Translations under genes and position numbers: made by a program
Part shown: piece by piece, positions 44,752 through 54,384 of the stretch
Numbering within the stretch: position 1 is the stretch's first letter
Layout of the letters: every line of letters begins with the position of its first letter
Notes under the pieces: generated by a model
Databases searched by the model: none
Seen by the model: the letters and a program-made list of their open reading frames with translations, nothing else
What the model was told of the DNA's origin: nothing
Assembly: GCF_900110695.1 (NCBI RefSeq)
Contig: NZ_FOEH01000006.1
Location: 119,360-183,359, forward strand
Reading direction: 5' to 3'
From: Virgibacillus subterraneus
GTDB lineage: Bacteria; Bacillota; Bacilli; Bacillales; Amphibacillaceae
Length of the DNA: 64,000 nucleotides

Positions 44752-45759
44752 TTATTTTGCTGCTTTTTGTAATTTTGTTATCATTTTGAGTGCTCGTCCT
44801 GTTCCAATTGCAACTGATTCCAGTGGATTTGGTGCAATATGGACAGGTACAATTATTTCGTCTGCTAACCAGTCTTTCATGCCATTTAGTAAGGCGCCGC
44901 CTCCGGTAAGCACTATTCCGCGGTCAACAATATCACCGCTTAATTCTGGTGGACATTCTTCCAATGTGGCACGAATTGTTTCCAGGATTTGCTGAAGAGA
45001 TTCTTTTAATGCAGAATAAACTTCCTTCGAAGAAACAGTTACGGTTTTCGGTAAACCTGTCACCATGTCTCGACCACGTACTTCCATTTTTTCCTCGGTA
45101 TGTTCCTCATGTGCATGGCCGATATCCATTTTAATATTTTCGGCAGTACGCTCACCGATTAAAATATTGTATTTTTTTCGTATGAAATGGGTTATTTCTT
45201 CGTCCATCTTGTCTCCACCGATACGGATGGAATTACATGAAACAACACCACCAAATGAAATAATACCAACTTCAGATGTGCCGCCACCAATGTCAACAAT
45301 AACATTTGCTATTGGTTCATCAACAGGTAAATCAGCACCAATTGCAGCAGCAACCGGTTCTTCTATTAAATGAACATGCTTTGCACCGTAACTCGTAACG
45401 GCATTATGAATGGCACGACGTTCTACTGTTGTACTTCCTGATGGAGTGCATACAACAACAGTCGGTTTACGCATGGATAGCCCCATTTTTTTGCTTACTT
45501 TTTTCAAAAATTCTTTAAGCATCTGTGCAGTCACATCATAGTCAGCGATAACACCATCTTTTAATGGTCTTATTGGGACTATGTTCTGTGGGGTTTTACC
45601 TACCATTTCTTTTGCTTCTGATCCAACAGCTACGACCTGTTTCGTATTCATATCAATAGCCACAACTGATGGCTCGTTCAAGACAATTCCCTTAGTCTTT
45701 GAATAAATAAGTATATTTGCAGTACCTAAATCGATTCCAATCTCTGCATTAGATAACAT
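44752..45759 (-). CDS. mreBH: Rod-shape protein MreBH
   Basis: Actin-like protein of 335 residues, exactly the length of B. subtilis Mre[75 protein letters not shown] and [15 protein letters not shown] are the phosphate and adenosine-binding blocks. The [20 protein letters not shown] segment and overall pattern fit MreBH better than MreB or Mbl. It guides lateral wall synthesis and, in B. subtilis, the autolysin LytE. Monocistronic. GGAGGAGC precedes the ATG. Confidence 0.92.
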   Translation of the reverse strand: MLSNAEIGIDLGTANILIYSKTKGIVLNEPSVVAIDMNTKQVVAVGSEAKEMVGKTPQNIVPIRPLKDGVIADYDVTAQMLKEFLKKVSKKMGLSMRKPTVVVCTPSGSTTVERRAIHNAVTSYGAKHVHLIEEPVAAAIGADLPVDEPIANVIVDIGGGTSEVGIISFGGVVSCNSIRIGGDKMDEEITHFIRKKYNILIGERTAENIKMDIGHAHEEHTEEKMEVRGRDMVTGLPKTVTVSSKEVYSALKESLQQILETIRATLEECPPELSGDIVDRGIVLTGGGALLNGMKDWLADEIIVPVHIAPNPLESVAIGTGRALKMITKLQKAAK

Positions 45760-45905
45760 ATAAGCTCCTCCAATGATGACAGTTTTTCTCTATATCATTT
45801 CTATACTTTATCATAGTTTTTGGGGGTAGATAAAGAACTTACATATATTGCCTTTAAAAGCCAGTACAACAGAGAAACCTGTAAAATAAATCAAGTAACA
45901 GTATG

Positions 45906-45930
45906 ATTACAAAATGTTGTCTTTTGTAAT
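45906..45930. promoter_or_regulatory. Inverted repeat between mreBH and the CAP-domain gene
   Basis: ATTACAAAA / TTTTGTAAT arms of 9 bp with a 7-nt spacer in the 407-bp divergent intergenic region. It could be an operator for either gene. No known regulator motif is matched with confidence, and nothing else could be assigned in 45760-46166. Confidence 0.35.
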
Positions 45931-46166
45931 ATAACAGGTTGGATTTCAAGAGTGTCAATAGGGATTAAATAGTAATTTTTTCCTTTAGTTTTAAGTTTTT
46001 CCTAATAATCTAGGAAGTAACCTATCTTTAAATCTATAATCATAGGATTGTTTATAATGATAGGAGTCTTATCAGTCAGTATGGCAATAGCTTCCAAAAT
46101 TATTACAAGAAACACGTGGTATGATTATTTTGCAACACAAAAAACCACAGGAGAGGTGTAAAACAC

Positions 46167-46982
46167 ATGTTTAACAAAATAATTGTAACAACATTATCCG
46201 CAGCATTACTATTTGGTGGAGCTTTTCAAACCTCTGCAGATGCATCTGCAAGCGCAGATCAATCGGAGGATAAATCACATAAAGTATTTTACTCTATTAA
46301 TGGGCAGCAATTCTCAAAAGAGAATCTTAATAATCTATTAAACAACTACTTTGAAGATTTCCAAATTGAGCGGAATAAAATAGAAAAACAACAAAAACAG
46401 CCTAAAGAACAGTCAAATAAAGAAGAACAAAAACAGCAAAAACCTGAGTCTAAAGAAAAACAACCACAGGCAAATAAGCAAAAGCAAGAACAAACAGAGA
46501 AACAGGAACAAGAGCAACCAATTGAGCAGTCAGAAGCTCCAGCACCACAACAGCAAGAAACAACTAAACAACCAGAGAAACAAGAACAAACACAATCACA
46601 ACAATTAAATGAATTTGAACAACAAGTGGTTGAACTAACAAACAAAGAGCGTACTGCTCAAGGATTAGAACCACTTAAGGTTGATACAGAACTAAGTAAG
46701 GTTGCGCGTGAGAAATCTAGTGATATGTCTACAAACAACTACTTCTCACATAATAGCCCAACTTACGGTTCTCCTTTTGATATGATGAAACAATTTGGAA
46801 TTTCATATCAAACAGCTGGTGAAAACATTGCAAAAGGTCAACGCACTCCACAAGAAGTAGTGAATGGCTGGATGAACAGTGAGGGTCACCGTAAAAATAT
46901 CATGAATTCTGACTTCACGCATATTGGAGTAGGATATGTAGAGCAAGGTAACTATTGGACACAACAATTTATTGGTAAGTAA
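46167..46982 (+). CDS. Secreted CAP/SCP-domain protein (YkwD-like)
   Basis: Secreted protein of 271 residues. Signal peptide (1-26, TSADAS), a Gln/Lys/Glu-rich linker (about 65-150) and a C-terminal CAP domain: LTNKERTAQGLEPLKVDTEL, FSHNSPTYGSPFDMM, GENIAKGQRTPQEVV NGWM-type and SEGHRKNIMNSDFTHIGVGY. The domain is shared with YkwD and spore-coat SafA-like proteins; bacterial members lack an agreed activity. The linker suggests a wall-spanning stalk. GGAGAGGTG precedes the ATG. Confidence 0.9.
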   Translation: MFNKIIVTTLSAALLFGGAFQTSADASASADQSEDKSHKVFYSINGQQFSKENLNNLLNNYFEDFQIERNKIEKQQKQPKEQSNKEEQKQQKPESKEKQPQANKQKQEQTEKQEQEQPIEQSEAPAPQQQETTKQPEKQEQTQSQQLNEFEQQVVELTNKERTAQGLEPLKVDTELSKVAREKSSDMSTNNYFSHNSPTYGSPFDMMKQFGISYQTAGENIAKGQRTPQEVVNGWMNSEGHRKNIMNSDFTHIGVGYVEQGNYWTQQFIGK

Positions 46983-46991
46983 ATAGCTTTT

Positions 46992-47022
46992 GAGAGACTG
47001 ACTTCGGTCGGTCTCTTTTTTT
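46992..47022 (+). terminator. Rho-independent terminator
   Basis: GAGAGACTGAC / GTCGGTCTCT stem with TTCG tetraloop and a T7 tail. Confidence 0.92.
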
Positions 47023-47089
47023 AGCAGTTACCACTTGCGCTTCCATATTTCGACGGTATAATTAAGCTGTTGGATGAGGGGGGTTATAA

Positions 47090-47854
47090 ATGATACGTAG
47101 CTTGAAAATATACATATACGCTATATTCATTGTGATTGGGAGCGGTTTTAAACTGCGCAAATCTAAAAAGCTCGCATCACAATCGAGTAATCAGTTAAAT
47201 AAAGAAAAAATATTTGCTGGACCAAAGATGGTTTCACAGAAAGTGATACAAAAAACGAAGTCGGACGTTCATGTTTACGGACAGGTAAAACTACCGGACG
47301 AAGCTGTTTTATTTGTTGCTAATCACCAGGGACTATTTGATATCTTAGTTTTGATTGGTTATTTAGGGAAGCCAATTGGATTTATTGCAAAAAAAGAAAC
47401 AAAAAAGCTTCCTATAGTAAGTACATGGATGGAATTGATTCATTGTGTATTCATTGATCGAAGTGACCGTCGCCAGGCAGTTAAGGCTATTAACCAAGGA
47501 ATTGCACATCTTAAAATTGGACATTCGATTGTTGTTTTCCCCGAGGGTACGAGGAGCAGGGGAAGCAATCTGAATGAATTTAAATCGGGCAGTTTACGGC
47601 TGGCAACAAAAGCAAAAGTCCCGATTGTACCAGTAGCAATAAATGGAACCTACCAAATGATGGAGGAGGATAAGGGGAAAATAAAGCCATCGACAATCAC
47701 GATGACTATCACTGAACCAATTTATCCAAGTGATTATCAGGACAAGAAACATGGAGAGCTTGCAGCGAGTATCCAAACGACAATACAGGAAACCATTCGC
47801 TCTCAGGACACTGCAAATCTTGGTAAGTATGAAATAAATGAGGCTATCCATTAG
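47090..47854 (+). CDS. plsC: 1-acyl-sn-glycerol-3-phosphate acyltransferase
   Basis: Membrane-bound acyltransferase of 254 residues making phosphatidic acid. Motif NHQGLFDILVLIG (HX4D), the FIDRSDRRQAV acceptor loop, VVFPEGTRSRG (EGTR) and VPIVPVAINGTYQMM are the four acyltransferase motifs in order. An N-terminal hydrophobic segment (about 5-20) anchors it. Its stop lies inside the terminator hairpin downstream. Confidence 0.93.
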   Translation: MIRSLKIYIYAIFIVIGSGFKLRKSKKLASQSSNQLNKEKIFAGPKMVSQKVIQKTKSDVHVYGQVKLPDEAVLFVANHQGLFDILVLIGYLGKPIGFIAKKETKKLPIVSTWMELIHCVFIDRSDRRQAVKAINQGIAHLKIGHSIVVFPEGTRSRGSNLNEFKSGSLRLATKAKVPIVPVAINGTYQMMEEDKGKIKPSTITMTITEPIYPSDYQDKKHGELAASIQTTIQETIRSQDTANLGKYEINEAIH

Positions 47855-47878
47855 TGAAAATGGCAGCCTCATTTTTTT
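47837..47878. terminator. Terminator overlapping the plsC stop
   Basis: AATGAGGCT / AGCCTCATT stem with a T7 tail. It also fits, in reverse, the convergent transporter gene ending at 47877. Confidence 0.8.
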
Positions 47879-49067
47879 AAATTATTTTTTGATCTTTCTC
47901 AAGAACATCTGTTATTGGCTTTTGCCGTTTTGGCAATTTTACTGCTAGTAGCATTCCCAATATGCTTATGAAAACCAATAAGCCTAATGCTAATGATGGT
48001 GGGGACAAAAGTACTTTTACAAGGTATATTAATAAAATGCCTCCAGCATGACTTGTAAGCATTACGAATCCTATTGCTGTACCTAGTTGACTCGGCCTGA
48101 ATTGTTTCTCTGTCCAATCCATAATAATTGGAAATCCAGCAAGTAGGAAGAAACCGTCAGCAATTAGCCAGAATGCAATCCATGGTACCCATTGCCAGAT
48201 AATTATTGCCGAGAATGTTGCTGCATTTAAAATTACCGCAATTATTATGAAGGCTCTTCTAGTATCTTTTTTGGCTACTAACGAAGGCATAAAGATAGAT
48301 CCAATTATTCCTGAAAAAATCATTAAAGCCAATAATGGACCACTTGTTGATCCGGCTATCCCATATTGGTCAAAGATTGGTTCGACCCAGGTGCTTAATG
48401 CATCGAATACTCCTAGCCCAATTGCCAGCAATCCACTGAGGGTCCATAAGAATTTATCACGCAGCAGAGCAGAAAGCTTAGGAGTATCTTCCTTTTTAAT
48501 CGTAACTGTATAGGTCTTTGCCCCAGCTAGTGTATACAATACCCAAACCATACTTAATACCGATGGAATTGCAAATATTGTTAAAACTAATGTAAGTCCG
48601 CCAAGAACATATAATATTGGACTAAATAACATGGCAAATATCACACCGAAAAATAAGGCGGCACTTGAAATAGATATTGCCATTGAACGGTTTTTCTCCG
48701 GAAAGTATCGGCTTGCATACGCTGAAATTGAATTAATGATAAATGGCTGACCAATTGACATAACAACCTGAATTCCAAGCTGCCAGGAATAACTTGTAGG
48801 GTCAGCTAACCTTGCAAGCGCGCCAAATCCTATTGTTACGGCCCCAATAGTTAATGCAATTTTAAAATGCGAGTCAAGCCATCTCCCTGCCGGAAGCGCT
48901 ACAATAATATAAATGATAGGGAATAGTGCCGCTAAAGTACCCACATTACCTAGACTTGTACCCATATCCTTTGCAACATCAGTTGTAATGGGGGAGAACG
49001 TAACCCATAAAACTTGTGAGCTGAATATGAGTAGCGCATAGCCGGTAAGGTGTACCCAACGATTCAT
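47877..49067 (-). CDS. MFS transporter
   Basis: Major facilitator of 396 residues with twelve predicted helices. VALPAGRWLDSHFKIALTIG after helix 2 is the usual cytoplasmic loop. A charged region (about 205-215) separates the two halves, and NRSMAIS ISSAALFFG-type helices follow. I chose ATG 49067, nine bases after AAAGGAG that lies in the end of the preceding gene; the frame open to 49115 reads that gene out of frame. Coupling to a PLP decarboxylase gene suggests amino acid or amine transport (inference). Confidence 0.87.
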   Translation of the reverse strand: MNRWVHLTGYALLIFSSQVLWVTFSPITTDVAKDMGTSLGNVGTLAALFPIIYIIVALPAGRWLDSHFKIALTIGAVTIGFGALARLADPTSYSWQLGIQVVMSIGQPFIINSISAYASRYFPEKNRSMAISISSAALFFGVIFAMLFSPILYVLGGLTLVLTIFAIPSVLSMVWVLYTLAGAKTYTVTIKKEDTPKLSALLRDKFLWTLSGLLAIGLGVFDALSTWVEPIFDQYGIAGSTSGPLLALMIFSGIIGSIFMPSLVAKKDTRRAFIIIAVILNAATFSAIIIWQWVPWIAFWLIADGFFLLAGFPIIMDWTEKQFRPSQLGTAIGFVMLTSHAGGILLIYLVKVLLSPPSLALGLLVFISILGMLLAVKLPKRQKPITDVLEKDQKII

Positions 49068-49068
49068 G

Positions 49069-50507
49069 CTATTCGACTCCTTTAGTAAAGGATTTATTGG
49101 GTGTGAATAATTCATTTGTTATATAGAGGAAAGCTTCACTTGTAATTTCGTGGGGTAATAAATGGAGTAGTTCATTGATGGATGCCATTTCGCTTGGGAG
49201 ACTTCCGTCTGCTTTTACTCCTGCAGCATGCAAGAGGGTTGATATAGTTTCACTAGTTATACCATGATCCTTGACCAGTAAGGCTACTTCATGCTTAAGG
49301 GAGTTCCTTGGATATAACTTTACATGAGTAATTGCTTCCTCCAATTCTTGAAAAAATTCATCTATTCGGTTAACAGGTGTGATTGTTAAGTGGATAGAGG
49401 GTTGTGTATTAAATCACCTGGCTGGACTTGAACATACCATCCTGATTTTTTCATCTCGTCTGCCAACTGAAAAATATCAAGCGTATCAGAACCAATGGCT
49501 AACAGGCTTCCTTCAGGATCTCCTAAAATATATAAATCATCCAGCCTCATAAAATGCTTGGTAATTTCCTGCTTCGCCTGCCATATCGTTTCGGCTAATT
49601 TCTTATAACCATCGTCACCAATATACTTAAGTGTCGCCCAGCAAGCAGCTAGAGGACCACCGGATTTGGTCGACTGGATTGTTGTGTTAATAACCGGATA
49701 GCCACTCCAATTGGTGCAAGTATAATATTGATATTTACGTAATTGTTTATCCCGATATAAAATCACCGATGCCCCTTTTGGTGTGAAAGCGTATTTGTGC
49801 AGGTCAACCGACAGGGACGAAACACCAGGAAGGTTGAAATCAAAATCAATAACAGGAAGTCCCAGTTTTTTATAGTAAGCTAGTAGAAAACCACCTATGC
49901 ATGCATCAACGTGCAGCCAAACTTCATATTTTTCTGCTAGCAAGCTCAATTCAGAAATGGGATCGCTAACCCCGTGAGAATAATTGACACTCGAACCTAT
50001 CAGCATGATTGTATTTGGTGTTATTGATTTTTCTACTTCATAGGAGTCAACTTTAAATGTTGTATTATCTACAGGTACGATTACTGTATTAATTCCCAAA
50101 TAATGTGCAGCTTTATGAAATGCCGCATGTGCAGTGGTTGGAAGAATTATTTCTGGAGCTGTAATCGTTGGTTTATGCTCACTTGCATAGTCTCTTGCTG
50201 CTTTTACAGCAAGGATAATACTTTCTGTACCACCACTGGTAAAAGTGCCTGCTACCGACATCGCATCATTTGAAAAGAGTTCTGCGATTTCTGCTACAAT
50301 ATTATTTTCCAGTTCTAAAAGACTAGGGAAAACGGTGAAATCAAGCCCATTATGATTCATAAACATATTGTGTGCCTCCTTTGCTACTCTTTCAGCTTCA
50401 CGTAATCCACTATCGTAAACGTAGGCCCATACATTGCCTCCTTTTGGGTTAAGATCTTCTTGCTGGATCTCACTCAATGCTTGCAAAATACTTTCTCTTT
50501 TGTTCAT
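49069..50507 (-). pseudogene. PLP-dependent decarboxylase (sphingosine-phosphate-lyase-like), frameshifted
   Basis: From ATG 50507 (after GGAGG) the frame encodes a group II PLP decarboxylase: GGNVWAYVYDSG, TFTSGGTESIILAVKAARDY, WLHVDACIGGFLLAYY and the PLP lysine in SVDLHKYAFTPKGASVILYR. It stops at 49386 after QPGDLIHNPLST. In another frame the missing end continues from PSIHLTITPVNRIDEFFQEL to a stop at 49069. One lost base between about 49392 and 49414 explains both. Repaired length is about 479 residues. The truncated 373-residue product probably lacks part of its C-terminal domain. A sequencing error is possible. Confidence 0.85.
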
Positions 50508-50690
50508 TTTGCTAACCTCCAATTTTTTTATGAAATACAGTTTCAGGAACCCAATTAGCGGAAACCAATCAAATAAGGATGACTGCAATAAATCATTAAA
50601 TTATTCAGGCTTTTATCACATATCACATTAAGATGGTGGGGATGCTTATAAAAACAGAGAAATACAGATTTAATTTTAAGTTAAGCATTT

Positions 50691-50746
50691 TTAAGAAAGC
50701 TTACTTTCTTACTTCATAGGTGCACCTATGGTACTCTCCATTAAGG
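50691..50746. repeat. Dispersed palindromic repeat, copy F (diverged)
   Basis: TTAAGAAAGCTTACTTTCTT, ACTTCATAGGTGCACCTATG, GTACTCTCCATTAAGG. Its left hairpin (GAAAGCTTACTTTC) is preserved and the right half degenerate. It lies between the decarboxylase and glutaminase genes. Confidence 0.5.
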
Positions 50747-50908
50747 ATTGCATTCCAAAATATAAGAATGGCGAGATTTTTTCTTTTCTTACAGAATAAT
50801 TATATATATGGTAGCATAAGTAGGGACGCAATAGGCAATATTCTGATAATTTATCCGGCCAAAAGTCTCTCTTTAATATAGGCATACTACGAGATGAGAG
50901 GTGATAAG

Positions 50909-51904
50909 ATGGTACAAGGTATAGCGAATTGGAATACGGAGCAAACCGAAGAATGGCTTCAGAGCTATGTTGACGATTGGGTAGCGTTTTATCGGAAACA
51001 TACTACTGATGGAGAAGTAGCATCATATATTCCTGTTTTACAAGAAGCAGATCCGGATAATTTAGGTATTACGATTATCGGAAAAAATGGAATTACGATA
51101 CGGTCAGGTGACGATAGTATTCCGTTTACTATGCAAAGTATATCCAAGGTGCTTAGCTTTATCGTAGGCTGTATGGAGCGCGGAGTAGCTTACATGCTTG
51201 ATAGAGTTGATGTTGAGCCAGCAGGTGAGGCGTTTAATTCGATTATTCATTTGGAAATGAAACAGGTTAAAAAGCCGTTTAATCCACTAATTAACGCTGG
51301 TGCGATAACAGTAACATCACTATTGGAAGGAAAGACTTCGGATGAAAAACTAAAGCCAATACTCGAACTCTTAGAAGATATGTTAGGTTATCGCCCTGCT
51401 ATAAATGTTGAAGTATATGAATCAGAGAGAGATTCATCCATGCGTAATAGGGCAATTGGATACTATTTATTGGAAGTTGGTTTTCTGGAGTCTGATTTGA
51501 ATATAACATTAGAGACTTATTTTAAACAATGTTCGATCGAAGTTACAATGGATGACTTGGCACGAATTGGTATGATCCTTGCTAACGACGGGGAAGATCC
51601 TGATACACAGGAGGAAATTATACCAAGACAAGTCGCGCGGATAGCAAAAGCACTCATGCTGACATGTGGCATGTATGATGCCTCTGGTAAATTTGCTACA
51701 TATGTTGGTATACCAGCGAAAAGCGGTGTTTCCGGTGGTATACTTGCTGCAGTTCCTCCCAGGGTGCGAGAAGAGGAATTACCATTTCTTGATGGCTGCG
51801 GTATCGGTGTTTATGGACCTGCATTGGATGACAAAGGGAACAGTATTGCAGGAATCCGTCTGTTGCGACATATTGCAAAACAATGGGATTTAAGTATATT
51901 TTAG
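50909..51904 (+). CDS. glsA: Glutaminase
   Basis: Cytoplasmic serine-dependent glutaminase of 331 residues, hydrolysing glutamine to glutamate and ammonia. The SxxK motif is Ser77-Lys80 in FTMQSISKVLSF. Further blocks are PFNPLINAGAITVTSLLEG, ERDSSMRNRAIGYYLLEVG, LTCGMYDASGKFATYVGIPA and KSGVSGGILAAVPP, as in YbgJ/YlaM. ATG 50909 is eight bases from AGAGGTG; the frame from 50894 includes that site. Confidence 0.95.
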   Translation: MVQGIANWNTEQTEEWLQSYVDDWVAFYRKHTTDGEVASYIPVLQEADPDNLGITIIGKNGITIRSGDDSIPFTMQSISKVLSFIVGCMERGVAYMLDRVDVEPAGEAFNSIIHLEMKQVKKPFNPLINAGAITVTSLLEGKTSDEKLKPILELLEDMLGYRPAINVEVYESERDSSMRNRAIGYYLLEVGFLESDLNITLETYFKQCSIEVTMDDLARIGMILANDGEDPDTQEEIIPRQVARIAKALMLTCGMYDASGKFATYVGIPAKSGVSGGILAAVPPRVREEELPFLDGCGIGVYGPALDDKGNSIAGIRLLRHIAKQWDLSIF

Positions 51905-51907
51905 AAG

Positions 51908-51989
51908 GTAGAAAAGTATTTATACTTTCTAAGTGCATAAGTGCAACTAAAGCTTTCACCATTAAAGTGGTGATATGCAAGTTTTCTAA
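51908..51989. repeat. Dispersed palindromic repeat, copy C
   Basis: GTAGAAAAGTATTTATACTT, TCTAAGTGCATAAGTGCAAC, TAAAGCTTTCACCATTAAAG, TGGTGATATGCAAGTTTTCT. Full length, with the TTTATACTTTCTAA and CACCATTAAAGTGGTG hairpins intact. It fills the space between glsA and the SRAP gene. Confidence 0.8.
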
Positions 51990-52003
51990 AAGGGGGATAA
52001 TCA

Positions 52004-52672
52004 ATGTGTGGACGTTATACGCTATTAGCTGATGAGCTGGAGATTTTGAATGAGTTTGGTATTGAACAAGCTATTGATTCATATCAGCCAAGCTACAATA
52101 TTGCACCTGGGCAAAATGTATTGGCTATCATTCATGATGGGAATGAAAAGCGAGCAGGATATTTACGCTGGGGGTTGGTTCCTTCATGGGCGAATGATGA
52201 AAAGATAGGTTATAAAATGATTAATGCCAGAAGTGAAACAGCACATGAAAAGCCAAGCTTTAAAAAGTTGATGGCACAAAAGCGTTGCCTGATCGTTGCT
52301 GATAGTTTTTACGAGTGGAAGCGTGATGGAAAAGAAAAACAGCCAAAGCGAATTCAGGTTAGTGATCGTAAATTATTCGCATTTGCAGGCCTATGGGACA
52401 AATGGAAGCAAGAAGATAAAGAGCTTTTTACTTGTACCATCCTTACAAAAGAGGCGAACGACTTTATGCAGGATATCCATCATCGGATGCCGATTATTTT
52501 ACCTGAAAATCAAGAAGATGAATGGATTGCATCTGGTAAACAGCATCCAAACGAAATACATCAGTTTTTGCAAACCGTTGAAGCGGAGAAATTAAATGCA
52601 TATAATGTTTCCAGCTATGTAAATACTGCTAGGAATAATGATGATGCATGTATTGCCCCTTTAGCTGAATAG
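52004..52672 (+). CDS. SRAP-domain protein (YedK/HMCES family)
   Basis: Protein of 222 residues that in characterised relatives forms a covalent DNA-protein crosslink at abasic sites in single-stranded DNA. The N terminus MCGRYTL gives the catalytic Cys2 after Met removal. NARSET (Asn), SFYEWKRDG (Glu) and IHHRMPIIL (His) complete the active site, and LRWGLVPSWA is the DNA-binding loop. The full-length domain with no extra parts matches bacterial YedK/YoqW. GGGGGAT precedes the ATG. Confidence 0.94.
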   Translation: MCGRYTLLADELEILNEFGIEQAIDSYQPSYNIAPGQNVLAIIHDGNEKRAGYLRWGLVPSWANDEKIGYKMINARSETAHEKPSFKKLMAQKRCLIVADSFYEWKRDGKEKQPKRIQVSDRKLFAFAGLWDKWKQEDKELFTCTILTKEANDFMQDIHHRMPIILPENQEDEWIASGKQHPNEIHQFLQTVEAEKLNAYNVSSYVNTARNNDDACIAPLAE

Positions 52673-52684
52673 TACACATATATA

Positions 52685-52719
52685 AAGGAGCCTCCTTTCA
52701 TTATAAAAAGAGGCTCCTT
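52685..52719. terminator. Bidirectional terminator
   Basis: Perfect 10-bp stem AAGGAGCCTC / GAGGCTCCTT between convergent genes ending at 52672 and 52725. Confidence 0.88.
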
Positions 52720-52724
52720 GGCTT

Positions 52725-54194
52725 TTATTCGGTGCTTTCTGATTCTGTTTTTAAAATATTGATGAATGCATATGCTTTTTGTTTTGGTGCCTTTGTTAGA
52801 AGGCTTACCCCAATAAAAAGAATTGTTGAAACAAGTAGCCCCCAAATACCAGAAGCAAGTCCTAGTGGTTTTATACCAGTAAATTCAAGTATGAGAACAA
52901 GAATTGCAGTTAAAGATACACTGGAGATGACACCAGCAGCAGTTCCACGCTTCCAAAAGAACGTGCCGAAAAAAGCTGGAACGCCAACTATTAACCCAGA
53001 AGATGCAGCAACTGACAATACAGCAATTAAATTTAATTCTAGTTCCGCAAATGCATATGCTAAGATAGCGATTATTGGAATGACGATTTTTCCAACTTGC
53101 AATTGCTTCTTATCATCTGGACGCTTTTTCAAATTACCATAGACATCTCGAGCAAACATTGAAGATAATGTCAGCATAATTGAATCAATCGTTGAGACAG
53201 CGGCAGCTAATATACCGATCATTACGATAACACCTAGTACAGGTGGAACAAGGTCAGATGACAACAATTTGGGAGTTGCCAGATCTGCCGTTGAAAGATC
53301 CGGAAATAACTGAAGCGCGGAAAAACCCCATAAGACTGATACAAAGGTGTAAATGAGACCGAACACAAGAAAGCCAATCAGCATTTGACGTAACCCTTTT
53401 AACGAGGATGGCATGAACATTCGCTGGCTAACTTGCGGGTTAGACAAGCTAAAGAAAAACCATGGTAGAGTCATCCCAAGAAAGGTTAGGATATTAAAAT
53501 AGCCATTACCAGGTACGGAAAGCGCATCTGAGTGGTTCGTTTGCAAGGTATCAAAGAATTGTCCGAATCCACCCAATCCATCGATTACTAATAACGCTAC
53601 AATTGTTGACGTAATAATCATAATCACAGCCTGCAGCGAATCTGTCCACATAACAGAACGAATACCAGCTACATAGGAAAAAAGAATTGCCAGCACTGTT
53701 GCAATCACGACACCTGCTGTAAACGGAATAGCATTATCGGTGATGCCTTGTAATAGATATCCTACTCCAGCAAGTTGTACCGCACAATACGGTATGAGAA
53801 ATAAACAACTAACGAGTGCAATTGCAGATGCAGCAGGTTTGCTTTCATAACGATCGCCGACCATTTCAGAGGGTGTTACATATCCATACTTTTTACCGGC
53901 TAGCCAGAAACGCCGCCCGAACAATGCAACTAGTGAAACCCCTGTAAAATAAACGATTTCAAAACCAAGTGCGCCAACACCACCCTGATAAGTCAGTCCG
54001 GCCAGACCAACCATCATGAATGCGCTGTACGTCGTTGCGCTATAACTTAATGCTGAAAGGATGCCGTTCATTTGACGACCCCCAAGGTAATACCCTGACA
54101 TATCCGTCCTGTCACCACGACGAGACTTATACGCAACAAATAATGCTAGTATAATATAAAGTGCAATTCCCCAAATTACCATATTTGTATTCAA
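52725..54194 (-). CDS. Sodium:solute symporter (SSS family)
   Basis: Transporter of 489 residues, about thirteen helices. YYLGGRQMNGILSALSYSAT, TYSAFMMVGLAGLTYQGGVG, SEMVGDRYES and AAAVSTIDSIMLTLSSMF are SSS landmarks, the last including the sodium-site serine/threonine. The TTG at 54194 follows GGGGGAAG, and its coding frame begins two bases past the end of the small upstream gene; ATG 54182 is an alternative. The pair resembles B. subtilis yhjC-yhjB. Substrate unknown. Confidence 0.88.
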   Translation of the reverse strand: MNTNMVIWGIALYIILALFVAYKSRRGDRTDMSGYYLGGRQMNGILSALSYSATTYSAFMMVGLAGLTYQGGVGALGFEIVYFTGVSLVALFGRRFWLAGKKYGYVTPSEMVGDRYESKPAASAIALVSCLFLIPYCAVQLAGVGYLLQGITDNAIPFTAGVVIATVLAILFSYVAGIRSVMWTDSLQAVIMIITSTIVALLVIDGLGGFGQFFDTLQTNHSDALSVPGNGYFNILTFLGMTLPWFFFSLSNPQVSQRMFMPSSLKGLRQMLIGFLVFGLIYTFVSVLWGFSALQLFPDLSTADLATPKLLSSDLVPPVLGVIVMIGILAAAVSTIDSIMLTLSSMFARDVYGNLKKRPDDKKQLQVGKIVIPIIAILAYAFAELELNLIAVLSVAASSGLIVGVPAFFGTFFWKRGTAAGVISSVSLTAILVLILEFTGIKPLGLASGIWGLLVSTILFIGVSLLTKAPKQKAYAFINILKTESESTE

Positions 54195-54195
54195 C

Positions 54196-54384
54196 TTACT
54201 TCCCCCAATCCTTTGTAACCATGAAATTTGCAATGATGATGAGTAATCCGATAATTCCCCATAAAAGGAAACTTCCATACCAGGCTTGAACACCTGACAG
54301 GACTGTGTAGGGAAGGGCATAGGCTAATAATATTAGGAAAACAATAAGAACGCCCCACACAACTTTCGATTTATTATGTTTCAT
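54196..54384 (-). CDS. Small two-helix partner of the symporter (DUF3311-like)
   Basis: Protein of 62 residues: KHNKSKVVWGVLIVFLILLA then two hydrophobic helices (about 8-26 and 34-54), ending VTKDWGK. ATG 54384 follows AAGGGGA; the frame from 54432 lacks a site. Small membrane proteins of this type are typically encoded directly before SSS symporters, as here, where only one base separates the genes. Probably an accessory subunit (inference). Confidence 0.82.
   Translation of the reverse strand: MKHNKSKVVWGVLIVFLILLAYALPYTVLSGVQAWYGSFLLWGIIGLLIIIANFMVTKDWGK

Noticed and set aside
49069..49344. Separate 91-residue gene before the MFS transporter
   Set aside because: The frame continues upstream without a start into PSIHLTITPVNRIDEFF, the missing end of the PLP decarboxylase; it is the product of a frameshift.
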